A DNA stretch of 64,000 nucleotides, from positions 62,001 through 126,000 of the forward strand of contig NZ_BJML01000008.1 of NCBI RefSeq assembly GCF_006539145.1, in the 5' to 3' direction. A model generated the notes under the pieces. That model was not told where the DNA came from. It did not search any database and was given only the letters and a program-made list of their open reading frames with translations. This document shows positions 53,992-62,813 of this stretch, piece by piece. How positions within the stretch are numbered: the stretch's first letter is position 1; each line of letters opens with the position of its first letter. The translations under genes and the position numbers were made by a program. Source of the stretch: Microbacterium testaceum (GTDB lineage: Bacteria; Actinomycetota; Actinomycetes; Actinomycetales; Microbacteriaceae).

Positions 53992-55836
53992 ATGTCACCG
54001 CGCGCCCTGAAGCCCCTCGAGCCGTCTGCCACTCCGCCGGAGCAGATCCGCAACTTCTGCATCATCGCTCACATCGACCACGGCAAGTCGACGTTGGCCG
54101 ACCGCATGCTGCAGATCACCGGCGTGGTCAGCGACCGCGATATGCGGGCGCAGTACCTCGACCGCATGGACATCGAGCGCGAGCGCGGCATCACGATCAA
54201 GTCGCAGGCCGTGCGCATGCCGTGGTCCACGACCGACGGCACCTTCGCCCTCAACATGATCGACACACCCGGGCACGTCGACTTCACCTACGAGGTCAGC
54301 CGTTCTCTCGCCGCCTGCGAGGGCGCGATCCTGCTCGTCGACGCTGCTCAGGGCATCGAGGCCCAGACGCTCGCCAACCTGTACCTGGCGCTCGAGAACG
54401 ATCTGACGATCATCCCGGTGCTGAACAAGATCGACCTTCCGGCGGCCGACCCCGACAAGTACGCCGCCGAGCTCGCCGGCCTCATCGGCGGCGACCCCGC
54501 CGACGTGCTGCGCGTCAGCGGCAAAACCGGCATGGGCGTCGAAGAGCTGCTCGACCTGATCGTCGAGAAGATCCCCGCCCCGGTCGGCACGGCCGACGCC
54601 CCCGCGCGCGCCATGATCTTCGACTCGGTCTACGACGCCTACCGCGGCGTCGTCACCTACGTGCGCATGATCGACGGGTCGCTACAGCCGCGCGAGCGTC
54701 TGCAGATGATGTCGACCGGCGCGACGCACGAGGCCCTCGAGATCGGCGTCTCGAGCCCCGAGCCGGTCCCCACCAAGGGCCTCGGCGTCGGCGAGGTCGG
54801 CTACCTCATCACGGGTGTGAAAGACGTGCGCCAGTCGAAGGTCGGCGACACGATCACCACGCACCGCAAGCCCGCCACAGACGCGCTTCCGGGCTACACC
54901 GATCCGAAGCCCATGGTCTTCTCGGGCATCTACCCGATCGACGGCAGCGACTACGCCGAGCTGCGCGAAGCTCTCGACAAGCTCAAGCTCTCCGACGCCT
55001 CGCTGCAGTACGAGCCCGAGACCTCGGTCGCCCTGGGCTTCGGCTTCCGCTGCGGCTTCCTCGGCCTCCTGCACCTCGAGATCATCACCGAGCGTCTCTC
55101 GCGAGAGTTCGGACTCGACCTCATCACCACCGCGCCGTCGGTGACGTACGAGGTCACCACCGACACCGGCGAGACCGTGTCGGTCACCAACCCCAGCGAG
55201 TACCCCGACGGGCGCGTCGCCTCGGTCTCGGAGCCGATCGTCAAGGTCGGCATCCTGCTGCCGAAGGACTACGTCGGCACCGTCATGGAGCTCTGTCAGA
55301 CGCGCCGCGGCACGCTGCTCGGCATGGAGTACCTCAGTGAGGACCGCGTCGAGCTGCGGTACCACATGCCCCTGGGCGAGATCGTCTTCGACTTCTTCGA
55401 CCACCTCAAGTCACGCACCCAGGGCTACGCGAGCCTCGACTACGAACCCGCCGGCCAGCAGACCGCCGACCTGGTCAAGGTCGACATCCTGCTCCAGGGC
55501 GACAAAGTCGACGCGTTCAGCTCGATCGTGCACCGCGAGAAGGCGTACGCGTATGGCACGCTCATGGCCGAGCGCCTGCGCAAGCTCATCCCCCGCCAAC
55601 AGTTCGAGGTGCCCATCCAGGCCGCGATCGGCGCGCGCATCATCGCGCGCGAGACGATCCGCGCGATCCGCAAAGACGTGCTCGCCAAGTGCTATGGCGG
55701 TGACATCACCCGAAAGCGCAAGCTCCTCGAAAAGCAGAAAGAGGGCAAGAAGCGCATGAAGATGGTGGGCCGCGTCGAGGTTCCGCAGGAGGCGTTCATC
55801 GCCGCCCTGTCGGGAGACGTCGAGACCAAGAAGTAA
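53992..55836 (+). CDS. lepA: Elongation factor 4 (LepA)
   Basis: A 614-residue translational GTPase that acts on stalled or mistranslocated ribosomes. The G1 motif is AHIDHGKST, switch 2 is [19 protein letters not shown] and G4 is NKIDLP; the C-terminal LepA-specific domain ends [34 protein letters not shown] at 53977-53982 ends nine bases before the ATG, so the mRNA is leaderless or nearly so. Confidence 0.97.
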   Translation: MSPRALKPLEPSATPPEQIRNFCIIAHIDHGKSTLADRMLQITGVVSDRDMRAQYLDRMDIERERGITIKSQAVRMPWSTTDGTFALNMIDTPGHVDFTYEVSRSLAACEGAILLVDAAQGIEAQTLANLYLALENDLTIIPVLNKIDLPAADPDKYAAELAGLIGGDPADVLRVSGKTGMGVEELLDLIVEKIPAPVGTADAPARAMIFDSVYDAYRGVVTYVRMIDGSLQPRERLQMMSTGATHEALEIGVSSPEPVPTKGLGVGEVGYLITGVKDVRQSKVGDTITTHRKPATDALPGYTDPKPMVFSGIYPIDGSDYAELREALDKLKLSDASLQYEPETSVALGFGFRCGFLGLLHLEIITERLSREFGLDLITTAPSVTYEVTTDTGETVSVTNPSEYPDGRVASVSEPIVKVGILLPKDYVGTVMELCQTRRGTLLGMEYLSEDRVELRYHMPLGEIVFDFFDHLKSRTQGYASLDYEPAGQQTADLVKVDILLQGDKVDAFSSIVHREKAYAYGTLMAERLRKLIPRQQFEVPIQAAIGARIIARETIRAIRKDVLAKCYGGDITRKRKLLEKQKEGKKRMKMVGRVEVPQEAFIAALSGDVETKK

Positions 55837-55861
55837 CGCACCACACCGAGAGGGGTGAACC

Positions 55862-56506
55862 ATGCGCAGGCAGAACTTCACCGATGACACGGTCGACTAC
55901 GCCGCTGTCGGCGCCACCCAGGCGCACGATCTGATGCAGTACCCGCCCGAGAACTCGGTACCGGCAGAGGACGCGTGGCGCATCGGCAGCGGCGAAGAGC
56001 GCTTCGCCGCCGCCGGCGAGCTGCTGCTGTCGTGGGCGCCGCTACGTGCCGGTGAGTTGAGCATCAGCGACGTCCGTCCCGCGTCTGGAGAGGGGTACTC
56101 CGGCGTCGGCTTCGACGCCGACGGTGCTCCCGTCGCGCCCAGCAGCCTCGAGGCCGAGCAGCGTTTCGCCGCCGACGGCACACCCTTCGTCCGTCCCGGC
56201 ACCGGCATCCGTCTGCACGGCAAGGTCGACGGGCACCGCGCCGACGCCGAACTCCGCGTCATCTCGGTCTTCGAGGAGCCCCGCCGCGTCGGTTTCATCC
56301 TCGGCACGGTCGGCCACTCGATCGTCAGCGGCGAGGAGCTGTTCTCGGTCGAATGGCGAGACAACGATGAGGTCTGGTTCGTGGTCCGCGCCTTCGACCG
56401 CCCCACGGCTCCGACCTACCGCCTCTTCGGCAGCCGCGTACGCCGCCGCCGCAAGGCGCTGTTCGCCCGGTACCTCCGCGCCATCTCTCCGCTGTACGCG
56501 TCCTGA
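55862..56506 (+). CDS. DUF1990 family protein
   Basis: A 214-residue protein. The opening FTDDTVDYAAVGAT and closing EWRDNDEVWFVVRAFDRP...SPLYAS match the DUF1990 family, small alpha/beta proteins of unknown role in actinobacteria and plants. GAGGGG precedes the ATG by a normal gap. It lies 25 bases after lepA, and its stop overlaps hemW (TGATG). Confidence 0.85.
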   Translation: MRRQNFTDDTVDYAAVGATQAHDLMQYPPENSVPAEDAWRIGSGEERFAAAGELLLSWAPLRAGELSISDVRPASGEGYSGVGFDADGAPVAPSSLEAEQRFAADGTPFVRPGTGIRLHGKVDGHRADAELRVISVFEEPRRVGFILGTVGHSIVSGEELFSVEWRDNDEVWFVVRAFDRPTAPTYRLFGSRVRRRRKALFARYLRAISPLYAS

Positions 56507-57723
56507 TGGGCGGCCCCCTCCCACTCGGAGACCCCGCCCCGGTCGATGGACGCCTGCCCGCCGACCTCGCCATCGACCCCGCGGCCGATTTCGGCGTGTA
56601 CCTGCACGTCCCCTTCTGTCGCGTGCGCTGCGGTTACTGCGACTTCAACACCTATACCGCCAGCGAGCTGCGCGGCGCGCGCCAAGACGACTTCGCCGAC
56701 ACGCTCGCCGCCGAGGTGCGCCTGGCGGGGGCAGTGATGGATGCCGCGGGCGGCCGCCGCGCGGCATCCACCGTCTTCTTCGGAGGAGGCACACCGACGC
56801 TTCTTCCGCCCGGTGATCTCGCGCGGATGCTCGAAGCGGTGCGGGACGAGTTCGGGATCGCCGAGGGTGCCGAGGTCTCGGTCGAAGCCAACCCCGACAC
56901 CGTCGACGACACCGTGGCGCGCACCCTCGCCGACGCGGGCGTCACGCGGCTGTCGATCGGCATGCAGTCGGCGCGACAGCACGTGCTCGCGGTCCTCGAC
57001 CGCACTCACGACCCCCTGAACGTCGCCACCGCCGTGGCAGCGGCCCGCCGGGCGGGCCTCGACGTGTCGGTCGATCTCATCTACGGCGCGCCGGGGGAGT
57101 CGCTCGACGACTGGCGGGCCTCCCTCGAGGCGGCCATCGCGCTCGAACCCGACCACATCTCGGCCTACGCGCTGATCGTCGAAGACGGCACGAAGCTCGC
57201 GCGTCAGATCCGCTCGGGCGCGGTCGCAGAGCCGTCCGACGACCTCCAGGCCGACATGTACGAGCTTGCCGACGAGCTGCTCGGCGCCGCCGGCTTCGAT
57301 TGGTACGAGGTGTCGAACTGGTCCCGAGGCGTTTCGCACCGCTCTCGCCACAACCTCGCCTACTGGCGCGGCACCGACTGGTGGGGCTTCGGGCCGGGAG
57401 CTCACAGCCACGTCGGCGGGCTCCGCTGGTGGAACGTGAAGCACCCGGCCGCGTACGCTCAGCGCCTGGCCGCGCTCGAGTCTCCGGCCGCCGCTCGGGA
57501 ACGCCCCGATGAGACCGCGCGCCGGCTCGAGTCGGTGCTGCTGCGCAGCCGCATCCGCGACGGCCTCGCGGTGTCGGAGATCCTCGGCGAGGGCCGCAAG
57601 GCCGTGGCATCCCTCATCGCGGACGGTCTGATCGAGGGACGCGATGCCGTGCGGGGACGCATCGTGCTGACCCTGCGCGGGCGCCTCTTGGCGGATGCCG
57701 TGGTGCGGTCTCTGACGGCCTGA
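56506..57723 (+). CDS. hemW: HemW-like radical SAM protein
   Basis: A 405-residue radical SAM protein. The iron-sulfur motif C-R-V-R-C-G-Y-C (CxxxCxxC) is near residue 39 in FCRVRCGYCDFNTYT; FFGGGTPTLL and the C-terminal HemN domain follow. It is related to oxygen-independent coproporphyrinogen oxidase (HemN), but HemW proteins deliver heme rather than oxidise coproporphyrinogen. Its place in the lepA-hemW-hrcA order supports HemW. The start overlaps the upstream stop. Confidence 0.92.
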   Translation: MGGPLPLGDPAPVDGRLPADLAIDPAADFGVYLHVPFCRVRCGYCDFNTYTASELRGARQDDFADTLAAEVRLAGAVMDAAGGRRAASTVFFGGGTPTLLPPGDLARMLEAVRDEFGIAEGAEVSVEANPDTVDDTVARTLADAGVTRLSIGMQSARQHVLAVLDRTHDPLNVATAVAAARRAGLDVSVDLIYGAPGESLDDWRASLEAAIALEPDHISAYALIVEDGTKLARQIRSGAVAEPSDDLQADMYELADELLGAAGFDWYEVSNWSRGVSHRSRHNLAYWRGTDWWGFGPGAHSHVGGLRWWNVKHPAAYAQRLAALESPAAARERPDETARRLESVLLRSRIRDGLAVSEILGEGRKAVASLIADGLIEGRDAVRGRIVLTLRGRLLADAVVRSLTA

Positions 57724-57759
57724 TCCGCGAGCCCCCGGCACCGGGTCGGACCGATCCCG

Positions 57760-57790
57760 TAGAATTGGCACTCCACAGATGCGAGTGCCA
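57760..57790 (+). promoter_or_regulatory. hrcA promoter with CIRCE-type operator
   Basis: TGGCACTC (57766-57773) and GAGTGCCA (57783-57790) form an inverted repeat with exactly 9 bases between, the CIRCE arrangement. The outer bases read TGG/CCA instead of the TTA/TAA consensus. The -10 box TAGAAT (57760-57765) directly abuts it, so bound HrcA would cover the start of transcription. Heat would release HrcA and induce hrcA-dnaJ. Confidence 0.9.
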
Positions 57791-57807
57791 GACGGGAGGA
57801 GCAGCTC

Positions 57808-58848
57808 ATGGTGTCGGAACGAGGCCTTCAGGTGCTCCGCGCGATCGTCCAGGACTACGTCGATACACGTGAGCCCGTCGGAAGCAAGGCGATCGTCGAC
57901 CGTCACGCGTTCGGAGTGTCGGCGGCCACGATCCGCAACGACATGGCGCTGCTCGAAGACGAGGACCTCATCGTCGCGCCGCACACGTCGTCGGGGCGCG
58001 TCCCGACCGACAAGGGCTACCGCGTCTTCGTCGATCACCTCGCGGAACTCCGCCCGCTCTCGGGTGCGCAGCGCAGCGCGATCACGTCTTTCCTCGACGA
58101 GGCGGGCGACCTCGACGACCTGCTGGCGCGTACCGTCCGAGCGCTCACACAGCTGACCGGCCAGGTTGCGATCGTGCAGTATCCCTCGTTCGCCCGCGCA
58201 AACGTGACCCACGTCGAGCTCGTCGCGCTCGGCGGACCGCGCCTGCTGGTCATCCTCGTCACCGATACCGGCCGGGTGTCGCAACGGATCGCTCTCGTGC
58301 CCACGGAGCCGACCGAGGCGGACATCATCCAGCTGCGCGCCCGAGTGGGGGCGGTGCTCGTCGGGCGAAGCGTCGCCGACAGCTCGCATCGGGTGCAAGC
58401 GGCTCTGGCTGACGGACCGCGCCCCGGGGTCGCGCTCGACGCGATCGCCGATGCGGTGCTGCGCGTGGTCGGGGAAGAGCTCGAGGAGTTCCGCCAGGAC
58501 CGCCTGGTCCTGGCCGGTGCAGCGACGCTCGCCAAGCGTGAGTCCGACTTTCGCGGCAGCATCTACCCGCTGCTCGAGGCCATCGAGGAGCAGGTGACGC
58601 TCCTGCGTCTCATGAGCGAGATGGTCGCCGACGAGAAGGGCCTGTCGGCCAGCATCGGCCGCGAGAACGAGCCCTTCGGCCTGGTCGAGGCCTCGGTGCT
58701 CGCCAGCCGGTACGACGGCTCCACCGGCGGCGCACGCGTGGGCCTGCTCGGTCCCACCCGCATGGACTACTCCTCCAACCTCGCGGCGGTTCGTGCCGTC
58801 GCGCACTATCTGACCCGGATGCTCGAAGACGACGACGCGTCTCGCTGA
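57808..58848 (+). CDS. hrcA: Heat-inducible transcriptional repressor HrcA
   Basis: A 346-residue repressor of heat-shock genes. The N-terminal winged helix ([51 protein letters not shown]) is followed by [20 protein letters not shown], both HrcA hallmarks, then the GAF-like dimerisation domain. GGGAGGAG lies before ATG 57808. CIRCE upstream shows self-control; dnaJ follows in the same operon. Confidence 0.97.
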   Translation: MVSERGLQVLRAIVQDYVDTREPVGSKAIVDRHAFGVSAATIRNDMALLEDEDLIVAPHTSSGRVPTDKGYRVFVDHLAELRPLSGAQRSAITSFLDEAGDLDDLLARTVRALTQLTGQVAIVQYPSFARANVTHVELVALGGPRLLVILVTDTGRVSQRIALVPTEPTEADIIQLRARVGAVLVGRSVADSSHRVQAALADGPRPGVALDAIADAVLRVVGEELEEFRQDRLVLAGAATLAKRESDFRGSIYPLLEAIEEQVTLLRLMSEMVADEKGLSASIGRENEPFGLVEASVLASRYDGSTGGARVGLLGPTRMDYSSNLAAVRAVAHYLTRMLEDDDASR

Positions 58849-58910
58849 CGACGAGCGCTCCGAGCACCCCACCCGAGAACGACCCCGCGCAAGCGGACAG
58901 GAAGGCGATT

Positions 58911-60035
58911 GTGGCTGACCACTACGAGGTCCTGGGCGTCGAACGCGATGCCAGCCCCGAAGACATCAAGAAGGCGTACCGCCGTCTGGCGCGTCAGCTC
59001 CACCCCGATGTCAACCCGGGAGAAGACGCGTCCGAGCGCTTCAAGCTCGTCACCCACGCTTACGACGTGTTGAGCGACCCCGAGCAGCGCCGTCGGTACG
59101 ACATGGGCGGCGACCAGAGCCCCTTCGGTGGTGGGGGCGCGGCCGGCTTCGGTGGTTTCAGCGACATCTTCGAGACGTTCTTCGGCGGCGGAGGCCAGGG
59201 GGGAGGCGGCCGCGGACCTCGACCGCGTTCGCGCCGCGAGCGCGGACAAGACGCCCTCGTGCGCGTCACGCTCGACCTCGGCGACGTCGTCTTCGGCACC
59301 CATCGCGACCTCGAGGTCGACACCGCGGTGCTGTGCGAGACGTGTCAGGGCGCCTGCACGCAGCCCGGTACCAGCGAGGTCACCTGCGACATCTGCCACG
59401 GCTCCGGCCACGTACAGCGCACCGTGCGCAGCCTGCTCGGCAACGTGGTCACCAGTGCCCCCTGCAGCGTCTGCCAGGGCCACGGCACGACCATCCCGTA
59501 CCCCTGCGGCACCTGTCAGGGTCAGGGACGCGTCCGCGCCCGCCGCACCGTGTCGGTCGACATCCCCGCCGGCGTCGAGTCCGGCCTGCGCCTGCAACTC
59601 CCCGGCTCCGGCGAGGTCGGGCCCGCGGGCGGTCCCAACGGCGACCTCTACCTCGAGATCACCGTCGAGACCCACGAGTCCTTCAGCCGTGAGGGCGATG
59701 ACCTCGTCGCAACCCTAGAGGTGTCGATGCCGGATGCCATCCTCGGTACGAACACCTCGATCCAGTCCCTCGACGGCAGCGTCGACCTCGAAGTGCGCCC
59801 GGGCGTGCAATCGGGCGACGTCCTGACGATCAAGGGCCGCGGCATCACGCCGTTGCGTGGGAGCCAGCGCGGCGACCTCCGCGTCGGCGTGCACGTGGTG
59901 ACCCCGACGCGCCTCGACCACAAGGAGCGCGCCCTCATCGAGGAGTTCGCCAAGCGCACCAAGGCGCCGAAGCCCCGTCTGGCCGAGCACCAGCAGGGAA
60001 TGTTCAGCAAGTTCCGCGACCGCTTCCGGCACTGA
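58911..60035 (+). CDS. dnaJ: Chaperone DnaJ
   Basis: A 374-residue type I J-protein. J-domain with HPD at residues 31-33, Gly/Phe-rich linker (residues ~68-105), then four zinc motifs: [24 protein letters not shown] and CGTCQGQG, the first ending in Cys instead of Gly. The C-terminal substrate-binding domain completes it. It hands unfolded proteins to DnaK. The start is GTG 58911 with AGGAAGG upstream. It is the hrcA-linked copy; no grpE or dnaK lies here. Confidence 0.96.
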   Translation: MADHYEVLGVERDASPEDIKKAYRRLARQLHPDVNPGEDASERFKLVTHAYDVLSDPEQRRRYDMGGDQSPFGGGGAAGFGGFSDIFETFFGGGGQGGGGRGPRPRSRRERGQDALVRVTLDLGDVVFGTHRDLEVDTAVLCETCQGACTQPGTSEVTCDICHGSGHVQRTVRSLLGNVVTSAPCSVCQGHGTTIPYPCGTCQGQGRVRARRTVSVDIPAGVESGLRLQLPGSGEVGPAGGPNGDLYLEITVETHESFSREGDDLVATLEVSMPDAILGTNTSIQSLDGSVDLEVRPGVQSGDVLTIKGRGITPLRGSQRGDLRVGVHVVTPTRLDHKERALIEEFAKRTKAPKPRLAEHQQGMFSKFRDRFRH

Positions 60036-60037
60036 CC

Positions 60038-60772
60038 GTGGCGCTGCACTTCGTCTGCGACGACGCCGGTTCCGCCCGCCCGGGCGACACCGTCGAACTC
60101 ACCGGTGCCGAGGCGCACCACGCCTCGGCCGTCCGGCGCGTGCGCGTCGACGAGGCGGTGACGCTCGGCGACGGGCGCGGGGTGTGGCTGTCGGGCATCG
60201 TGACCGCGGCGACCCCGAAACAGGTCGACGTGCGCGTCACCGGACGCGACGAGGTCCCCGCGCCCTCCCCGCGCTTCGTGCTCGTGCAGGCCCTCGCAAA
60301 GGGCGACCGCGACGAGCTCGCCGTCCAGGCGGCGACGGAGCTCGGTGTCGACGCGATCGTGCCGTGGCAGGCGTCGCGAAGCGTCTCGCGCTGGGACGCG
60401 AAAGCCGAGAAGGGTCTGGCCCGCTGGCGCACGATCGTCCGCGAAGCGGCGAAGCAGGCCCACCGCGCGTGGATTCCCGAGGTCGAGGGAGTCGCGCGAA
60501 CGGCCGACCTCGTCCGCCTCGCCGGCGCGGCCCAGATCTTGGTGCTGGAGCCGTCGGCATCCGCTCGTCTCACCGAGGTGGCCGCGCAGGCATCGGACGG
60601 TCGCGACGTGGTGCTCGTCGTAGGCCCCGAGGGCGGGATCGCGCCCGAGGAGCTCACGGCTCTCGAGGGCGCGGGCGCGCGGCTCGTGCGCCTCGGCGAC
60701 ACGGTGCTGCGGACCTCCACCGCGGGGGCTGCGGCGATCTCGGTGCTGTCGGCGGCGCACGGTCGTTGGTGA
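60038..60772 (+). CDS. rsmE: 16S rRNA (uracil1498-N3)-methyltransferase RsmE
   Basis: A 244-residue SPOUT-fold methyltransferase using SAM. An N-terminal PUA-like domain (LTGAEAHHASAVRRVRVDEAVTLGDGRG) precedes the knotted domain with RWRTIVREAAKQAHR, LVVGPEGGIAPEE and LGDTVLRTSTAGAAAISVL. The GTG start lies 2 bases after the dnaJ stop, so it is co-translated in the heat-shock operon, a common order. Confidence 0.95.
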   Translation: MALHFVCDDAGSARPGDTVELTGAEAHHASAVRRVRVDEAVTLGDGRGVWLSGIVTAATPKQVDVRVTGRDEVPAPSPRFVLVQALAKGDRDELAVQAATELGVDAIVPWQASRSVSRWDAKAEKGLARWRTIVREAAKQAHRAWIPEVEGVARTADLVRLAGAAQILVLEPSASARLTEVAAQASDGRDVVLVVGPEGGIAPEELTALEGAGARLVRLGDTVLRTSTAGAAAISVLSAAHGRW

Positions 60773-60916
60773 GCTCCACCCGAGCTTGCTCCCCGTGGAT
60801 CGGCACCGCTCCTCTCGGAGACCCGGGGCGGACGGCGCCGATGGGGGCGCGCCCCGTCGGCGCCGCACCGGTCAGCGCGTCACGAACGGCCCAGCCCCGG
60901 TGTCGGAGGCCGTCAC

Positions 60917-60929
60917 TAGACTGGATGCC
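60917..60929 (+). promoter_or_regulatory. Candidate leaderless promoter of the HIT gene
   Basis: TAGACT at 60917-60922 ends seven bases before ATG 60930. The 157-base gap after rsmE holds no gene. This would start a separate HIT-phoH-ybeY transcript. Confidence 0.45.
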
Positions 60930-61277
60930 ATGAGCGAACCGTCGATCTTCACGCGCATCCTGCAGGGCGAGATCCCCGCCGAGATCGTCGCCGAGACCGA
61001 GAACGTCTTCGCGATCCGCGACATCGCGCCTCAGGCGCCCGTGCACCTGCTCGTCATCCCCAAGACGCAGCGGTACCGCAACGTGGTCGAGCTCGCCGCG
61101 GGTGATCCCGCTCTCCTCGCCGAGCTCATCGGGCTCGCCGATTCGGTCGCCGCCGAGCACGCCGATGGCGACTTCCGCCTCATCTTCAACACCGGCGAGG
61201 GTGCCGGTCAGACCGTCTTCCATGTGCACGCCCACGTCCTCGCGGGTGGCCTGAACGAAAAGAGCCTGGGTGGCTGA
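60930..61277 (+). CDS. HIT family nucleotide hydrolase/transferase
   Basis: A 115-residue histidine-triad protein with SIFTRILQGEIPAEIVAETENVFAI and the catalytic HVHAHV (His-x-His-x-His) near the C-terminus. HINT-type members hydrolyse adenosine phosphoramidates. It comes between rsmE and phoH as in other Actinobacteria. The next start lies inside its last codons. Confidence 0.92.
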   Translation: MSEPSIFTRILQGEIPAEIVAETENVFAIRDIAPQAPVHLLVIPKTQRYRNVVELAAGDPALLAELIGLADSVAAEHADGDFRLIFNTGEGAGQTVFHVHAHVLAGGLNEKSLGG

Positions 61278-62349
61278 CTCCGCCGAAGAAATCGTCTCCG
61301 ACCACATCCAGGTCGACGGCGTGGCCATGGTGCAGCTTCTCGGCCCGCAGGATCGTCTCCTGCGTGTTGTCGAGAAGGAGCACCCCGGTGTCGACGTCCA
61401 CGTGCGCGGCAACGAGATCACGCTGACCGGTGCGCCGGGTGCCGTGCGCGCGGCCCGCGGTCTGGTCGACGAACTGCTCAGCATGACCCGCTCGGGCCAG
61501 GGCCTCGACCCGTCCGACGTGTCGAGCTCGAACCGCATGCTCTCCGACGGGGGCCCGCGGCCCTCCGAAGTCATGGGAGAGGCGATCCTGTCGTCGCGCG
61601 GAAAGACCATCCGCCCCAAGACCGCCGGCCAGAAAGAGTACGTCGACGCGATAGACGAGAACACGATCGTCTTCGGCATCGGGCCAGCCGGTACCGGCAA
61701 GACCTATCTCGCCATGGCCAAGGCCGTTCAAGCTCTGCAGCGCAAAGAAGTCACGCGGATCATCCTCACGCGCCCGGCCGTCGAGGCGGGGGAGCGGCTC
61801 GGGTTCCTCCCCGGCACCCTCACCGACAAGATCGACCCGTACCTTCGCCCGCTCTACGACGCGCTCAACGAGATGATGGACCCCGATATCGTCCCGAAGC
61901 TCATGGCGACGGGAACGATCGAGGTCGCCCCCCTGGCCTATATGCGCGGTCGCACGCTGAACGATTCCTTCGTCGTGCTGGACGAGGCGCAGAACACCAC
62001 GCCCGAGCAGATGAAGATGTTCCTCACGCGCCTCGGTTTCGGCACGCGCATGGTCGTGACCGGCGACATCACGCAGGTCGACCTGCCCCAGGGCGCCTCG
62101 GGTCTGCGCCTCGTCACGCGCGTGCTCGACCACATCGACGACATCCATTTCTCCCGCCTCACGAGCGACGACGTCGTGCGCCACAGCCTCGTGGGCCGCA
62201 TCGTCGACGCGTACAGCGAATACGACGAGAAGCGCTTGGCCGCTCGTCGCGAGCGCGATGAGGCATCCGAGTTCGCCACCCGTGCGGAGCGACGCGGCTC
62301 GAGCGCCGCCGGTCCCCGCGATCACCTCCCGAGACGAAACCGCTCATGA
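61270..62349 (+). CDS. phoH: PhoH family ATPase
   Basis: A 359-residue P-loop protein: KH-like N-terminal region (~residues 1-75), Walker A GPAGTGKTY near residue 138, Walker B VVLDEAQNTTPEQ and VVTGDITQVDLP. PhoH/YbeZ proteins work with YbeY in rRNA processing. GTG 61270 overlaps the HIT gene by 8 bases; ybeY overlaps its stop (ATGA), which supports joint work of PhoH and YbeY. Confidence 0.94.
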   Translation: MADSAEEIVSDHIQVDGVAMVQLLGPQDRLLRVVEKEHPGVDVHVRGNEITLTGAPGAVRAARGLVDELLSMTRSGQGLDPSDVSSSNRMLSDGGPRPSEVMGEAILSSRGKTIRPKTAGQKEYVDAIDENTIVFGIGPAGTGKTYLAMAKAVQALQRKEVTRIILTRPAVEAGERLGFLPGTLTDKIDPYLRPLYDALNEMMDPDIVPKLMATGTIEVAPLAYMRGRTLNDSFVVLDEAQNTTPEQMKMFLTRLGFGTRMVVTGDITQVDLPQGASGLRLVTRVLDHIDDIHFSRLTSDDVVRHSLVGRIVDAYSEYDEKRLAARRERDEASEFATRAERRGSSAAGPRDHLPRRNRS

Positions 62350-62813
62350 CGATCGAGATCAACAACGAATCCGACCACCAGATCGACGAGCAGGTACTGC
62401 TGCGTCTCATGGAATACAACCTGACGGAACTCCACGTCAGCGCCGACGCCGACGTCGCCATCGTGCTCGTCGACGAAGGCGCCATGGAGTCCCTGCACGT
62501 GCAGTGGATGGACGAGCCCGGCCCCACCGACGTGCTCAGCTTCCCGATGGACGAGCTGCGCCCCGGCTCCGAGGACGCACCCACCCCCGCGGGCCTGCTC
62601 GGCGACATCGTGCTCTGCCCGGCCGTGGCCGAGACGCAGGCCGTCGCAGCGAAGCACTCCACGCAAGACGAACTGATCCTCCTCACCACCCACGGCCTGC
62701 TGCACCTGCTCGGGTTCGACCACGCCGAACCCGACGAGGAGCGTGAGATGTTCGGACTGCAGCGCGAGCTCATCGCCGGCTTCCAGGCCGTCGAGCGCCA
62801 GCGCCGCGCATGA
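62346..62813 (+). CDS. ybeY: Endoribonuclease YbeY (rRNA maturation factor)
   Basis: A 155-residue metal-dependent RNase acting in 16S rRNA 3'-end maturation. The zinc-binding motif HGLLHLLGFDH (HxxxHxxxxxH) is near residue 117, preceded by DVLSFPMDE and GDIVLC. Overlaps both neighbours by ATGA. Confidence 0.96.
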   Translation: MTIEINNESDHQIDEQVLLRLMEYNLTELHVSADADVAIVLVDEGAMESLHVQWMDEPGPTDVLSFPMDELRPGSEDAPTPAGLLGDIVLCPAVAETQAVAAKHSTQDELILLTTHGLLHLLGFDHAEPDEEREMFGLQRELIAGFQAVERQRRA

